64,000 nt of DNA from Fremontodendron californicum (lineage: Eukaryota > Streptophyta > Magnoliopsida > Malvales > Malvaceae). The notes beneath the pieces are model-generated. The model did no database searches, was not told where the DNA came from, and saw only the letters and a program-made list of their open reading frames with translations. This document shows positions 31,851 to 44,050 of this stretch, one piece after another. The stretch lies in assembly GCA_030761205.1 (NCBI GenBank), contig JAULJL010000010.1, positions 10,449,241 to 10,513,240 on the forward strand. The letters run 5' to 3'. Every line of letters starts with the position of its first letter. The stretch's first letter is position 1. Both the position numbers and the translations under genes were made by a program.

Positions 31851-33109
31851 AAAATGATAAAATAGGATGAATCTTTTTTGTGGATGAGAGCCAGAGAAAA
31901 GATCATTTTCATTTGGTGGCCTCTAATTTCGTGGTGAGTTTTCATAGAAACCCAATTTGTCTTCTACCATATTTTTTGCTCTTTTATTTTATTTTATAAT
32001 AATTAATATAGATATATTTTTTTTTTTTTTGGACACACTATTATTTTATTTTAATTTAATTCAAGTAAAAATATGTGAGATTGAGATAGAGGAGGATATA
32101 GCACCCGTGAAGTGTGTTGCCAAAAGCATATATAATTATATATTATATGTGGTGAGGGCCTTTTGATATGACCCCACTCTCTCCCACCTGACCCATCAGC
32201 TATCAACACCTCCTTTTCATTTTTGCCTTTATTACATGACAGACTTTCGCCCGTGAACCCTCAACTTTTTCATTCGAGTACCAAACATATGATGGTTCCA
32301 AGAAAAAAAAAAGGTATAAAATTCGGAAACTTAATTTATTTTTTATAGATTTGAATATTATGAATTTGATAAAATTTAGATTTGTATATTATAATTATTA
32401 TCCGTAATAGATTCGAAATGAATGTTGATATGAAATTTCAAATATTTATTATTCGAATTCGTATTATTTATGTGAATAACGGATTCGGATATTCGAATCC
32501 GTTTGCTTTTGTGAATTCGGATATCCGAATCCATTATCCGTTTATTTGAATTTAAAATTAAAATTAATTTTTATTTGATTTTGTATTTTTATTTAATTTT
32601 TTTACTTATTGAATTCGGATATTTAGCTAATTCGGATATCGACAGATAATGTTATTTAGTTCAAATTCGGATTCAGATAGTAATATTCGGATTTAATGCA
32701 GATAATAAACAGATTCGAATTTTAAAACAGTTTTACAAATTTGGATTCGGATATTACAAAAAAATATTGATATCTGATCCGCTATCATTCTTATATAAAA
32801 TCGGTCCATTTAATTTGTTATCATTTTTATCTCAATTTTTATTTTAAAATTTTTAAATATTGAAGAATGTTTATATTTACTATTTTAAAATTTTAAACGG
32901 ATAGAAAAAAAAAAATCGTTGAAATTGCAAGTAGGCAGGGACGGAGGGGGTGCGAAGTGCGATATGTTTACGAATCCGAAGTTTAATTTAATTTAATATA
33001 CAGCTATGCTTTTTGTTGCTTTGCCTTTCATTTCATGCTAAATTAACTATTCTTATTAGTTTTGAAGTAGTGATCATAGCTGCTGGCAGAGGTCATTAGT
33101 TTAGTACCA
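31851..33109. other. Intergenic with TTCGGATAT-rich block
   Basis: Between about 32400 and 32790 the motifs TTCGGATATCCGAATCC, GAATTCGGATAT and their variants recur in both orientations, probably the remains of a hAT-type repeat whose ends could not be fixed. Otherwise AT-rich without genes. Confidence 0.4.
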
Positions 33110-33119
33110 CACAGTTAGA

Positions 33120-33510
33120 GGTTTAAATACCTACATAATCTCTGTATTATAGTAAAAAGAGTAATTTAATCGTTATATTGTAAAAATAAATAATTTAGTC
33201 CCTGTACAATTGAAATAGCTGTATAAAATTGATAATGATTTTAACAAAAAACCGTTAAAATGCTGACCAGGACTCGTAAAATCTAACATATTTAGATATA
33301 TTTCAAGTCATATTTTATTTCAAGTCATTAATTCTGTTAGATTTTACGAGTTTACATCAGTATTTTAACGGTTTTTTATTAACACCGTTATCAATTTTAC
33401 TTATTTGTATCTATTTCAATTGTAGAGGGACTAAATTACTCACTTTTACAGTAGAGAGACTAAATTACTCTTTTCACTATAATACAGGGACTATGTGGAT
33501 ACTTAAAACC
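33120..33510. mobile_element. Mutator-like MITE with long inverted repeats (391 bp)
   Basis: The arms of about 170 bp are inverted copies (for example ACCGTTAAAAT and ATTTTAACGGT around a central AT-rich loop). The ends GGTTTAAATACC and ACTTAAAACC are bordered by CACAGTTAGA on both sides (33110-33119 and 33511-33520). The last four bases of the right copy overlap the neighbouring hAT element, so the exact target duplication is uncertain. Confidence 0.7.
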
Positions 33511-33516
33511 CACAGT

Positions 33517-34065
33517 TAGACCTGTTTAAGGGTTGGGTTACCCGTCCAAGCCGAAGGTCCGTTCATATTTAGGAGGGTTTGGAAAAAAAAAAATAGGTTC
33601 GAAAAATGGGGTTGGGTAAAAAAATTAGGCCTGTTTAAAATATGGGCCGGGCTTTGACTCCAACATTCAAGGTCCGAGCCCTGCCCGGCCCGTTTTCTAA
33701 TTAAATAATATATTATTTATATTTATATATATCTATTATGTAATTTATGTCATATAAAAATTAAATATATAATATTATAGTGTAAACATTAAAAAATATG
33801 TTGCATTGTCCATGTTTAAGAACTTAATAAAAAAATATATATAAAATTATTAAAAATTAAATAATAAATATATATTTTTAAAAAATTTAGAAACAAATAA
33901 TATGGGCGAGCCTAAACGGGTTTGGGCTATCCATTTATAAATATGAATGAACTTGGATAAAATTTAAAATTTATATTTCGAGTCGAACCGAATTTGAATA
34001 AATAAATATAATATTGATATTATATATAAGTTCAATCCGAACCCAATCCGACCTGGACACCTCTA
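33517..34065. mobile_element. hAT-type MITE (549 bp)
   Basis: Begins TAGACCTGTTTAAGGGTTGG and ends CCGACCTGGACACCTCTA. The near-matching 8-bp flanks are CCCACAGT (33509-33516) and CACACAGT (34066-34073). The interior has GGCCGGGCTTTGACTC and other typical GGGTTGGG-rich hAT MITE sequence. No coding capacity. Confidence 0.65.
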
Positions 34066-34073
34066 CACACAGT

Positions 34074-34752
34074 CTTTGGCACATGACCAAGACAGACACC
34101 TAATTATATATATGCCATGGGATGCAGCCCAATGAGCAATCATGACTTAAAAATCTTTCTCAAAATCCGCATAAACCAACTTAATTAATTAATTAAGCTA
34201 AAATTCAGAATCTTCATCTCAAAACCTTTTTTCATATCACTTTCAAGTTGTCTTCATTGTATTTTTCTATTTTGCTTGATTTTAATCCGTACGAATAAAC
34301 TTGACTGTAATGGAAGTGCAATTCTGTGCTAGAAAACAAAAAAAAAAAAAAAACCTTGCATAGATTATGTTAAAGTTCTAAGTTTTCTTTTTAAAAAAAA
34401 TAAATAAATGGTAAGTAAAACAGGTGGAGATTGATGGTTTTGAATGGCCATTGGATTGCTTGGTGAGTAGGCTAGCTGTCAACAATCTTGGCCAATGTGA
34501 AGAAAAACTTTCAATTTTACCTCTAATTGGTAGATTAGTTTTGTATTAATTTCGTGAGGTATTTATTAGCAGATGATGAGCTAAAACAGTTGTTTGGTAA
34601 GACTACCAGATTGCTTTAGTCAAAATATATATATATATATATATATGGATTTTATTAACGAGTAATTTTATTTATCATTTTTAATGCATTGAATGAAGAT
34701 ATTGATATATATAGTAATTTTAAAAAGTGTTTTTAGAATACTCGTTAACAAA

Positions 34753-34796
<44 letters not shown>

Positions 34797-36068
34797 TATG
34801 AATGAGTCAAAGGCAATCAAAGATCTAAGTGAAATTCAGAATCATAATAAAAATGTGCCAAAAGATTCAGTGAAAATAAATTTGAAAGTTTTATATAGAG
34901 CAATAAATAATTTTTAAGAATACGATAATTGACTTTATGGCTTATGCGCTATTCCATTGATGATAGAAAAGGGAAATTAGTGATTTCTTTCATTTGTTTA
35001 AAAAATTCAATAATCATTTTGAGCAACAACTATACTCAACGATTGGTTACACTTAAAATCCTGACAACATTCAGATTAAAATTTCATTTAGAAGCTCGAT
35101 TGGAAGTACTTTCATCGTATTAAAAATGTAGTTTTATAACTGGATCTTTATCTATTTAATGACTTGTCAGTTTCGGATTTTTTTTAGTACACAATAAAAA
35201 TTATCATCTTTTATCCCATAAATTTCACCTTATCAATTTTAACTTTGAATTCGATTCTTCTAATAAAATAAAATCTTAAGTTTTAATAATTGAGATGTCT
35301 CTTTTAAAACAAATTTTGGTAGTTAGGAATGTTTTTGTAATTCTTTTATTTCACATTGAAAAGAAAATCCACTTATAAAAGCTATAAAGAAAATCTTTTT
35401 GTCTCAAGTAATTTCTTTGATCATAATAAAACAGAAAATAAAGTGCTACACTTGACTTGATGAGGATAATTAATTCTTTACTGTCTTCTTTGCTGTTTTC
35501 ACTGATTTGTAACTTCACCTATTGCCCTCAAAACATATATGTGTAACAGAGATTTTTAAGCACAAAAAGAAAAAACTAAATTGCATTCTCTTTCTCATTC
35601 ATGAAAAAGAATAAACCAACAACAATCTTATATATTGATTCAAAGATATTATAAATATAATAAAACAAATATAAACCCACCAATTTTTTTCATGGTCTTG
35701 CTTTGATTTCTTGCAAAATATCACATGAGTACAGCCTCAATGTACTGTCATATGCCAATTCTAACTTCTAAGCTGCTACAGTTCACGAGATCTGACTTGA
35801 CTTTCTAATAAAATAAACAAAATAAGTTATTCATGAGATGAGAGACAGAGAGAGCTGTATGGATTTCCTTTCAGAAAATATCTTGTGATCCTTTATAATT
35901 AATAAATTTTCCCTGTTTTTCTCTGCAAAAACTTCTATTTTTGGGTTCAATATCCAAGTCTTTGTTAATTATCTCGTCCGTGATATATAACTTAGTTAAT
36001 GAAGAAAAATCCAAAAGCTACTTAGCAAAAACATGCAAATGGTACAGCTTTTCCAGATGTTGCTTGAA
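34074..36068. other. Intergenic with (TA)n microsatellites
   Basis: (AT)n runs at 34627-34646 and 34755-34793. Frames at 34693-35123 are short and unrecognisable. No RNA gene or element end found. Confidence 0.5.
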
Positions 36069-36073
36069 TTTTT

Positions 36074-36575
36074 TTTAAGCATATGAATTCTAAATAAATA
36101 AAGTAAATAACACAATATTCTAACACTATAAATTATGAAATAAATATTACCTTCAGTCATTGAAACACACTTACAAATTTACTTTTTCACTTTCTGTTTT
36201 GGTTCTTCTAAGCTTTAAACACACTCTTGAGATGGTATAGTAATTTCTGAAAAGGTGAGTGAGTTTAGGGACCAAACCATTCTTTTTATTTCTGAATAGG
36301 TGAGTGAGCTTAGGGACCAAACCATTCTTTTATAGCCAAACTCCCATCAAGCTTTAATGGCTAGATTTTAATGGTGCCATAAATTTCTAAAATGGTTACT
36401 TTTATTAATTACTTAAGTTACAAAACATTTAATAAAAACTTAAGTGTACCATTAATAGATTTAATAACTTAAGCCCATTAATAGGTTTAATACTTGAAAC
36501 CTAAAACTGTTACATGGTTTAATAACATAAATGGACCATTAATAGGTTTAATACTTGAAACCTAAAATTGTTACA
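36074..36575 (-). repeat. 3' LTR of the copia element
   Basis: About 502 bp. The outer terminal dinucleotide has decayed (plus TTTAAGC where the partner has TGTAAGC). It contains an internal duplication of about 54 bp (GTGAGTGAG(T/C)TTAGGGACC at about 36255 and 36301) that the partner lacks. Confidence 0.85.
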
Positions 36576-36853
36576 TTCTCCCACTTGGTCCATACGATTA
36601 AACCATTATTATCTTAAAAAACAAATACATGAATCATGGCGACAGGTCCTCTAATAACGAGTAGTATCTTCCATGTATTACAATGCGTTTGTTTTCTTAA
36701 GTTTACTATATATATGGCAACCTTACTTAATGAATAAACCCTATGTTTATTCTTGGTCCTACAGATGAATTTTCTCAAATAAAATTAAGGTGCACATAAA
36801 TATGAGAAAATATCACAATAAATAAGAGTTTTATTCTAAATTTGTATATATAA

Positions 36854-39800
36854 TTACATAATGGAAACAAGTCCCATTTTCTCTACATGATCCTTGAATT
36901 TTAATGGTGGCATGCCCTTAGTCAAAGGATCAGCGATCATCAATTCAGTACTAACGTGCTCAATGACCACTTTCTTTTCTTTAACACGTTCTCTAATGGC
37001 TAAATACTTAATGTCGATGTGCTTACTTCGACTTCGACTTTTGTTATTCTTAGCCATGAAGATAGCAGCTGAATTGTCGCAGTACATTCTTTATGGCCTA
37101 GAAATGGAATCCATAACTTTAAGCCCAGTTATGAAACTCTTTAACCATACACCGTGTGAAGTAGCCTCAAAACAGGAAACGAACTCAGCTTCCATAGTGG
37201 AAGTAGCAGTCAAGGACTGCTTGGCACTTCTCCAAGATACAGCTCCACCAGCCATTATGAAAACATATCCTGATGTTGATTTGCGAGAATCAACATAGCC
37301 AGCAAAGTCTGAATCTGAAACTTCTAGATTGTCCGTCCATCTATACATAAGCATGTAGTCTTTGGTTCCTTGAAGGTACCTCATTACTTTCTTTGCAGCT
37401 CTCCAGTGGTCTATACCTGGATTACTCTGATATCGTCCTAACATTCCAATAGCAAATGCTATGTCAGGTCTTGTACAAACCTGAGCATACATCAGGCTTC
37501 CTATAATAGAAGATATGGAATGTTTTTCATCTTTTCCCTTTCGAAATCGTTCTTCGGGCATTGATTCAAATTGAACTTATCACCCTTCACAATAGAAGCT
37601 ACACTTGGTGAACAATCTTTCATCCGAAATCTCTCTAAAACTTTATTGATATAGGTTTCCTGAGACAGACCCAAGATGCCTCGTAATCTGTCTCTATGTA
37701 TCTTAATGCCAATGACATAAGATGCCTCACCCATATCCTTCATATCGAAATGTTCAAAGAGGAATTGTTTTACCTCATATAGCAAACCCTTATCATTGGT
37801 TGCAAGCAAAATATCATTCACATATAAAACAAGAAAGCATATCTTACTCCCACTAACCTTCTGGTATATACATTGATCCATGGGGTTTTCAACAAAACCA
37901 AATGAAGAAATTACTCCATGGAATTTAAAATAACATTTACGGGATGCTTGTTTTAAACCGTATAGATTTCTTGAGCTTACAAACCAAGTGCTCACCATCA
38001 CTAGAGAGGAATCCTTCAAGTTGTTTCATATAAACCTTCTCCTCTAGATCTCCATTGAGAAAACCAGTTTTCACATCCATTTGTTGCAATTCAAGGTCAA
38101 AATAGGCTACTAATGCCAAAATGATGCGCAGGGAATCTTTCCTAGATACAGGAGAAAAAGTCTCTGTGTAATCGATTCCTTCCTTTTTGAGTGAATCCCT
38201 TAGCAACGAGTCTCGCCTTGTATCTTTCTATGTTGCCTAATGAGTCTTTCTTTGTCTTAAAGACCCATTTACATCCAATAGCTTTTGCATCATCAGACAA
38301 CTCAACAAGATCCCAGACTTCGTTACTTTTCATAGAACTCATCTCTTCTTTCATGGCATCGTACCATAATTCTGACTCTTTGCAACTCATGGCTTGTGAA
38401 AAAGACTCGGGGATCATTCTCGGCTCCAATACAACAGTTAGATTCTTGTAGGTACACTACATAATCACTAGGAATAGCTGACATCTTAGTTCTAGTGGAT
38501 CTCCTTAATGTTGTACCATCATCTTCTTGAGAAGCTTGTGGTTCAACTGGTTGTTCAGGAGGTCCTAGTAATTCCTGAACTACTTGATCCACTAGAATAT
38601 TATCAATAGTTTGTGTAAGTTTAGTGATTGGTGGTTCAACACCAGTTTGAACTTGAGGGGTGTTGTGAACTATAATTAATCTATCATTTGAAATGGAAGG
38701 TCCAGAATGATCATGTTCAGGAACTTTGTTCCTGATTTGATCGCTTCCACTGATAAAGTCATTCTCAAGAAACTTGGCGTTTCTTGATTCCACAAACCTA
38801 GTGCTGTGAGATGGAAAAAAAAAACTGTACCCCTTAGACCTTTCAGTATATCCAACGAAATACCCACTAATGGTCCTTGGGTCCAACTTCTTCTCTTGTG
38901 GATTGTAGATTCTCACTTCAGACGAGCATCCCCAAACGCGCATATGTCGCAAACTCTGTTTCCAACCTTTCAATAACACAAATGGTGTCTTTGGGACAGC
39001 CTTGGTTGGAACTCAGTTTAATATATACACAACCGTCTTAAGTGCTTCAGTCTACAAGGACTTAGGAAGATTGGAGCTGCTAAGCATACTCCTCACCATG
39101 TCCAATAATGTTCGGTTTCTTCTTTCCGCTACACCATTTTGGTCAGGTGAACTAGGCATGGTATATTGGGCAACTATCCCATGTTCTTGAAGAAACTTAG
39201 CGAACTGACTAGGTGCTTGTCTATTCTCAGTATATCTACCATAATACTCTCCACCTCTATCTAATCTCACGATCTTAATTTGCTTCCCGCATTGTTTCTT
39301 TACTTTAGCCTTAAAGGTTTTAAACGCATCCAATAATTCATTTTTGTTATGAAGTAAGTAGAGATACATATATCATGAGTAATCATCAATAAAAGTGATG
39401 AAGTATCTCTAACCATGTGAGTCCATGTCTGGACTACATATATCAGTGTGTATGATTTCTAATAAGTTCGAACTCCTATTGGCACCTTTCTTAGATTTGT
39501 TGGTCTGCTTTCCCTTAATACAATCCACACATGTTTCAAATTAGTGAAATCTAGAGTGCTAAGTGCTCCATCATTCACTAATCTCTTAATTCTTTCTATG
39601 GAGATATGTCCTAATCTTCGATGTCATAATGTAGAGGAGTCCTTGTTAATAATACACCTTTTAATACCAGTGTGAACATGCATTGAACTATAAGTAGTAT
39701 TGTTTTGTAAATTAATGCGATAAAGACCAATGAGACAAAATACCATTCCCAACACAATTTGAATTATAAAATAAACTGAATGATGTGTTTTTAAAATTAA

Positions 39801-40797
39801 AGGAATATCCCAAAGGTACAAGCCTGGAAACTGAAATCAAGTTTCGTGAGAAACTTAGAGCATAAAAGGTCCTATCTAATTCTAATATAAAGCCACTACT
39901 CAAAGTTAAAAGACATGTTCCTATAGCCTCCACATGTGAGCCCGTCTTGTTTCCGGATAAGATGCTTTGCTCACTTCCCACTAGCTTCTTTAGGTTTTGC
40001 ATACCCTGCAAGGAGTTTGCAATAAGGATTGTAGATCCAGAGTCAATCCACCAGGTGTTAGTATTAACATCAACCATATTAGATCCATAACAAACAAACG
40101 AGGTTGGATTACATTTATCTTGAAGCCATTTTTGAAATTTGGCACATTCTTTCTTCATGTGTCCCTTCTTTTTACAGAAGAAACACTTGGCCTCTTTCTT
40201 TATATCAGCTTGGGGCATTATTTTACCTTTCCCCTTTTGATTGGCTTAAGGTTTGCCTTTCTCGCTTGTTGTTGCCAGCATTGCACTTTCACCAAGCTCT
40301 ATCACAAGTCTCCCTTCTTCTTGAACACACATGGTCATTAATTCATTAATGGACCATTTGTCCTTAAGTGTGTTGTACGAGATTTTGAAAGGCCTGTACT
40401 GTTGTGGGAGGGTGTTCAGGATGTAGTGCACCAGGAAGGAATCAGGCATCTCAACCTCAAGTTTCTTTAGTTAAGCCGCAATGTCTTTCATTTGCATGAT
40501 GTGCTCACACACACCTTTCACACTAGTGAGTCGGATGGATGAAAACTTCATGATCAGGGTGCTTGCTACTGTCCTATCCGAAGTGATGAATTGATCATTA
40601 ATGGCTTTCAGCAAGTCCCGAACCTTTTCATGCTGATAGATAGAACCACGTATACCAGCAGATATTTTGGTCTTAATGAACATTATGCTGAGGCGATTAG
40701 ATCGCTCCCATTTTTCATAAAGCGCAATGTCCCCTGGAGTGTTGGTATCAGTGAGGGCTGGTGGTTCGTCTTTCCTAATAGCATAATCTATATCCAT
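36854..40797 (-). pseudogene. Ty1/copia gag-pol, broken
   Basis: On minus, from 40797: Gag (MDIDYAIRKDE...; 40471-40797 and 40246-40449), zinc knuckle CFFCKKKGHMKKEC and protease WWIDSGST (39712-40218), integrase with DRGGEYYGRY and PDQNGVAERRNRTL (39052-39369), an integrase-to-RT linker (38323-38979), RT with WVFKTKKD and MDVKTGFLNGDL (37937-38429), the RT box LYVNDILLA (37501-38019), and RNase H with STMEAEF, MYCDNSAAI and HIDIKYL (36854-37561). At least six stops or frameshifts break the frame. The RT catalytic YVDD is YVND, losing one metal-binding aspartate. Functional copies make a single polyprotein; this copy cannot. Confidence 0.93.
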
Positions 40798-40809
40798 CCA
40801 CCCTAAATG

Positions 40810-41872
40810 GAGGAGAACTGTCTCCTTCCATACTTTAAAATTGTCCCATTTGAGTTCAGGGATGTCACAACAAATATCAGAGTAATTTGCAGGTTGTGAA
40901 GCTGCATTGGATAAATTTGCTTATGTCAAAATTTGAGGCCTAACTAAAAATTGCATGTTTTATCAAATGCAAAACATGTAGAATTTGAATCTAATGACAT
41001 AAAATTTGCCTGTGGGCCAAAATTTTAATTCTAGTAGATTCAAGTAAAGCTTATGATAGAATTATCAAATTATGTACTTAATTCATAATTAGAGGGTATA
41101 TTATGAAAATAATTTACTATCCTATCATTTATGATAAAACTATCAAACTATGTTTCTTTTCTTAATTCCTGTGGGTAAATTAAGAAATATAATTTTATAT
41201 TCTACCCTAATTAATTATATAAATATAACAAAAATTCCTGTGGGATAAAATTTATTATATTAAGTATAATTAATTACAATTGATGTCTTTAATTCCTTAT
41301 GTGATCCTAAACAAACATAATATATAATTTTATTTAATTAAAGATGCTGTGGCTAATCCTTAATTAAATAAGATTATGTGGATCACAAGATATTTTTTAA
41401 GTTTGATGAAAATTTTATACGAATTTTATGAGAATATTCCTATATAGCATAATTAAAATCATAATTAAATTTATATAATGAAAATTTTGCACTTGATAAT
41501 TCTCCTAAATAAACATAAGTAATTGCATAATTTAAAACATGATATTATGCAAAACATTTAAATCCCAAAAATAATTTCAATATATTAAAACTACTCATTT
41601 TTAATTTAGCATGTATAATAAACATAATTTTATATACATTCTAAAATAATAAATTAAACATATGAGAATAATTTTAACATAATAGAAATTATAAAACATA
41701 ACATTGCATGTATAATAAGCATAATTTATACATACAAATAATCTTAATCATGTAATATTTTCCAAAAATTGAATTTTCTTAAAATAAACTTAATTTTGAA
41801 AAAACAAAATTCAAACGGCCTTAGAAGAGAGTTTTGAAAAGTATTATAAAACTTCAAGACAGAGATATAAAA
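40810..41872 (-). other. Copia leader / untranslated region
   Basis: Between the gag start and the PBS. AT-rich, with repeated TAATTAATTATA-type phrases and no open frame. Confidence 0.6.
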
Positions 41873-41887
41873 GGCTCTGATACCAAC
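41873..41887 (-). other. Primer-binding site (initiator tRNA-Met type)
   Basis: Minus strand GTTGGTATCAGAGCC directly follows the 5' LTR end (41888). TGGTATCAGAGC is the usual plant copia primer site. Confidence 0.85.
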
Positions 41888-42418
41888 TGTAAGCATCCTA
41901 TATGCATTCTAAATAAATAAAGTAAAGAACACAATGTTCTAACACTATAAACTATGAAACAAATAATATCTCCAGCCATTGAAACACACTTACAAACTCA
42001 CTTTTTCACTTTCTATTTTGGTTCTTCTAAGCTCTAAACACACTCTTGAGATGGTGTAGTAATTTCTGAATAGATTAGTGAGCTTAGGGACCAAACCATC
42101 CTTTTATAGCCAACCTCCCATCAAGCTTAAATGGCTAGATTTTAATGGTGCCATAAATTTATAAAATGGATACTTTTATTAATTACTTAAGTTACAAAAC
42201 ATTTAATAGAAATTTAAGTGTACCATTAATAGATTTAATAACTTAAGCCCATTAATATGTTTAATAACTTAAGTGAACCATTAATAAGTTTAATAACTTA
42301 AATGGACCATTAATAAGTTTAATACTTCAAACCTAAAACTGTTACATGGTTTAATAACATAAATGGACCATAGATTTAATACTTGAAACCTTAAATTTTT
42401 ACACCTAAAATTGTTACA
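41888..42418 (-). repeat. 5' LTR of the copia element
   Basis: 531 bp, TG...CA. It carries repeated ACCATTAATA(G/A)GTTTAATA phrases near its upstream end, with more copies than the 3' LTR. Confidence 0.88.
42102..42109 (-). promoter_or_regulatory. TATA box of the copia LTR
   Basis: Minus strand GGCTATAAAAGGATGG within the 5' LTR; the 3' LTR keeps GGCTATAAAAGAATGG. Confidence 0.6.
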
Positions 42419-42423
42419 TTTTT

Positions 42424-44050
42424 AACTTCAGCTAAAGCAATACAAAATAGGAATGCAAGTGGAGAAGTATATCTATTAATGCCTTAAAGAAAGGCAGAAA
42501 ACATAAAGCAATAAATTAATTACATATGTAGCTTGGGTAAATTTTGCTTTCGGTGCCTGTCCCTTGCATCTATTTCTAATTTGAAAAAAAAATAAAAACA
42601 TGCACACTTAGATAGGGTTTAGTATAATTTTTAATATCATTATATGGTAACTTAATTACCGAGATGATCTAATTATTAGAATAATCTTATCACTCATAAT
42701 TTGAAATCACTTTGTTTGGTTAATAATTATTAATTCTTGAGAATTAAAGATTACTATATTTGGTGTTACTAAAAATCAAATATTCTGTTTAAAATGATCA
42801 AAATAATCATGTATATTGTAATAATAACACAACTTTCAATGTTGTTCAAAAATAATATTTTACTTACTTTATAATAAAGTATAATTAAATTATTAAATTA
42901 ACAAATATACTTATTGATAAACAAACTAATATTTATAATATAAATTATGTAAAAAACATTTGAATTAGAAAATAAAATTATATCTATTAAAATCATAAAA
43001 AAAGAAAACAAAAGATTATGTTATATATAAAACATTAAAAAAAGTTAAAAGAAAGCACTAAATTTACTTTTGAATTTAGTAAAATAAATATTAGTTTGAA
43101 AATATAAAAATTTATAATATAAAATAAATGTAATTTTCAGATGAAGCGAGTTTTTAATTCGCATATTAAATGGATAATATTGATTATAGTTAATTTTACA
43201 TAACACTTCACCTTAGTAATAAAAACTTCCCACCCTTTTAGATAAAAATTAGATCATATTCCAAAGCAGTGATCTAATCAATCTCGATAGTCCAAAACCA
43301 TGGTCACATAAATTACTGAATACTTACCAAACATAATGATCTATTCACCATGTGTAAATTATTATAATTTTTGGAGTGATCCAAACGCCACCTTAATAAT
43401 TATAGGGTTCAAAATATCTTAATGTATGCCAGAGTTGTGTGATAACAGGCAACATTAACATTTTAAACCGATGGTTGATAATAATTTTTAATTGGAATTA
43501 AAGTTCGAATAAAATGCACCAATAATTATCCGTAATTTTGTCTAAAATTTTAGTTTTATTTGCGATCTTTTATTCAAAATTTAAATTTATAACATTTTAG
43601 AAATGTTTCAAATTATTCATCTATTCAATCGACTACCATTAAACAATTATAGAATATGCCATTTAAAGGTCATGTGGACATTCACGTGGCATAAATGAAT
43701 CTTAGCCCGAAAGTCAAATCGATTTTTTTTTAGAGCATTTTACTTACAATTTTTTTATTTATTAAAATACTATAATTATTCAATTTCAATAAAAAATTAT
43801 ATAGAGATCCATTATTAATAAGTGTGGACTCTACTAGATATTTTCATGGATCCCACATAATGCTGAATTTTGATTGATTAATTGTAATGTGATAATAATT
43901 GTAGATAATTACCACATGAACATCCAAGTGTCTAGATTCATCTGACTTTTTCATTTGGATATCCACATGGAAATCTATGTGGCATTAAAGTGACAGATTT
44001 CGTGGGATTTTAAGACTGTTGATGAAATGGATGAATTTGAAACATTTTAA
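42424..44050. other. Intergenic, very AT-rich
   Basis: No gene seen. GGTCATGTGGACATTCACGTGGCAT (abridged: CATGTGGACATTCACGTGG, about 43669) and CCACATGGAAATCTATGTGG (about 43962) are loosely similar and may be the remains of a small repeat, but no target duplication was found. Confidence 0.35.

Larger units (their letters stand above)
36074..42418 (-). mobile_element. Degenerate Ty1/copia LTR retrotransposon
   Basis: A complete but decayed element: 5' LTR 41888-42418, tRNA-Met-type PBS, leader, gag-pol remnants (36854-40797), a PPT at 36576-36590 (GACCAAGTGGGAGAA on minus) and 3' LTR 36074-36575. Flanks are TTTTT on both sides (36069-36073, 42419-42423), fitting a 5-bp duplication but low in information. 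LTRs differ by many substitutions and by indels, so it is much older than the Athila-like element. Confidence 0.9.
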
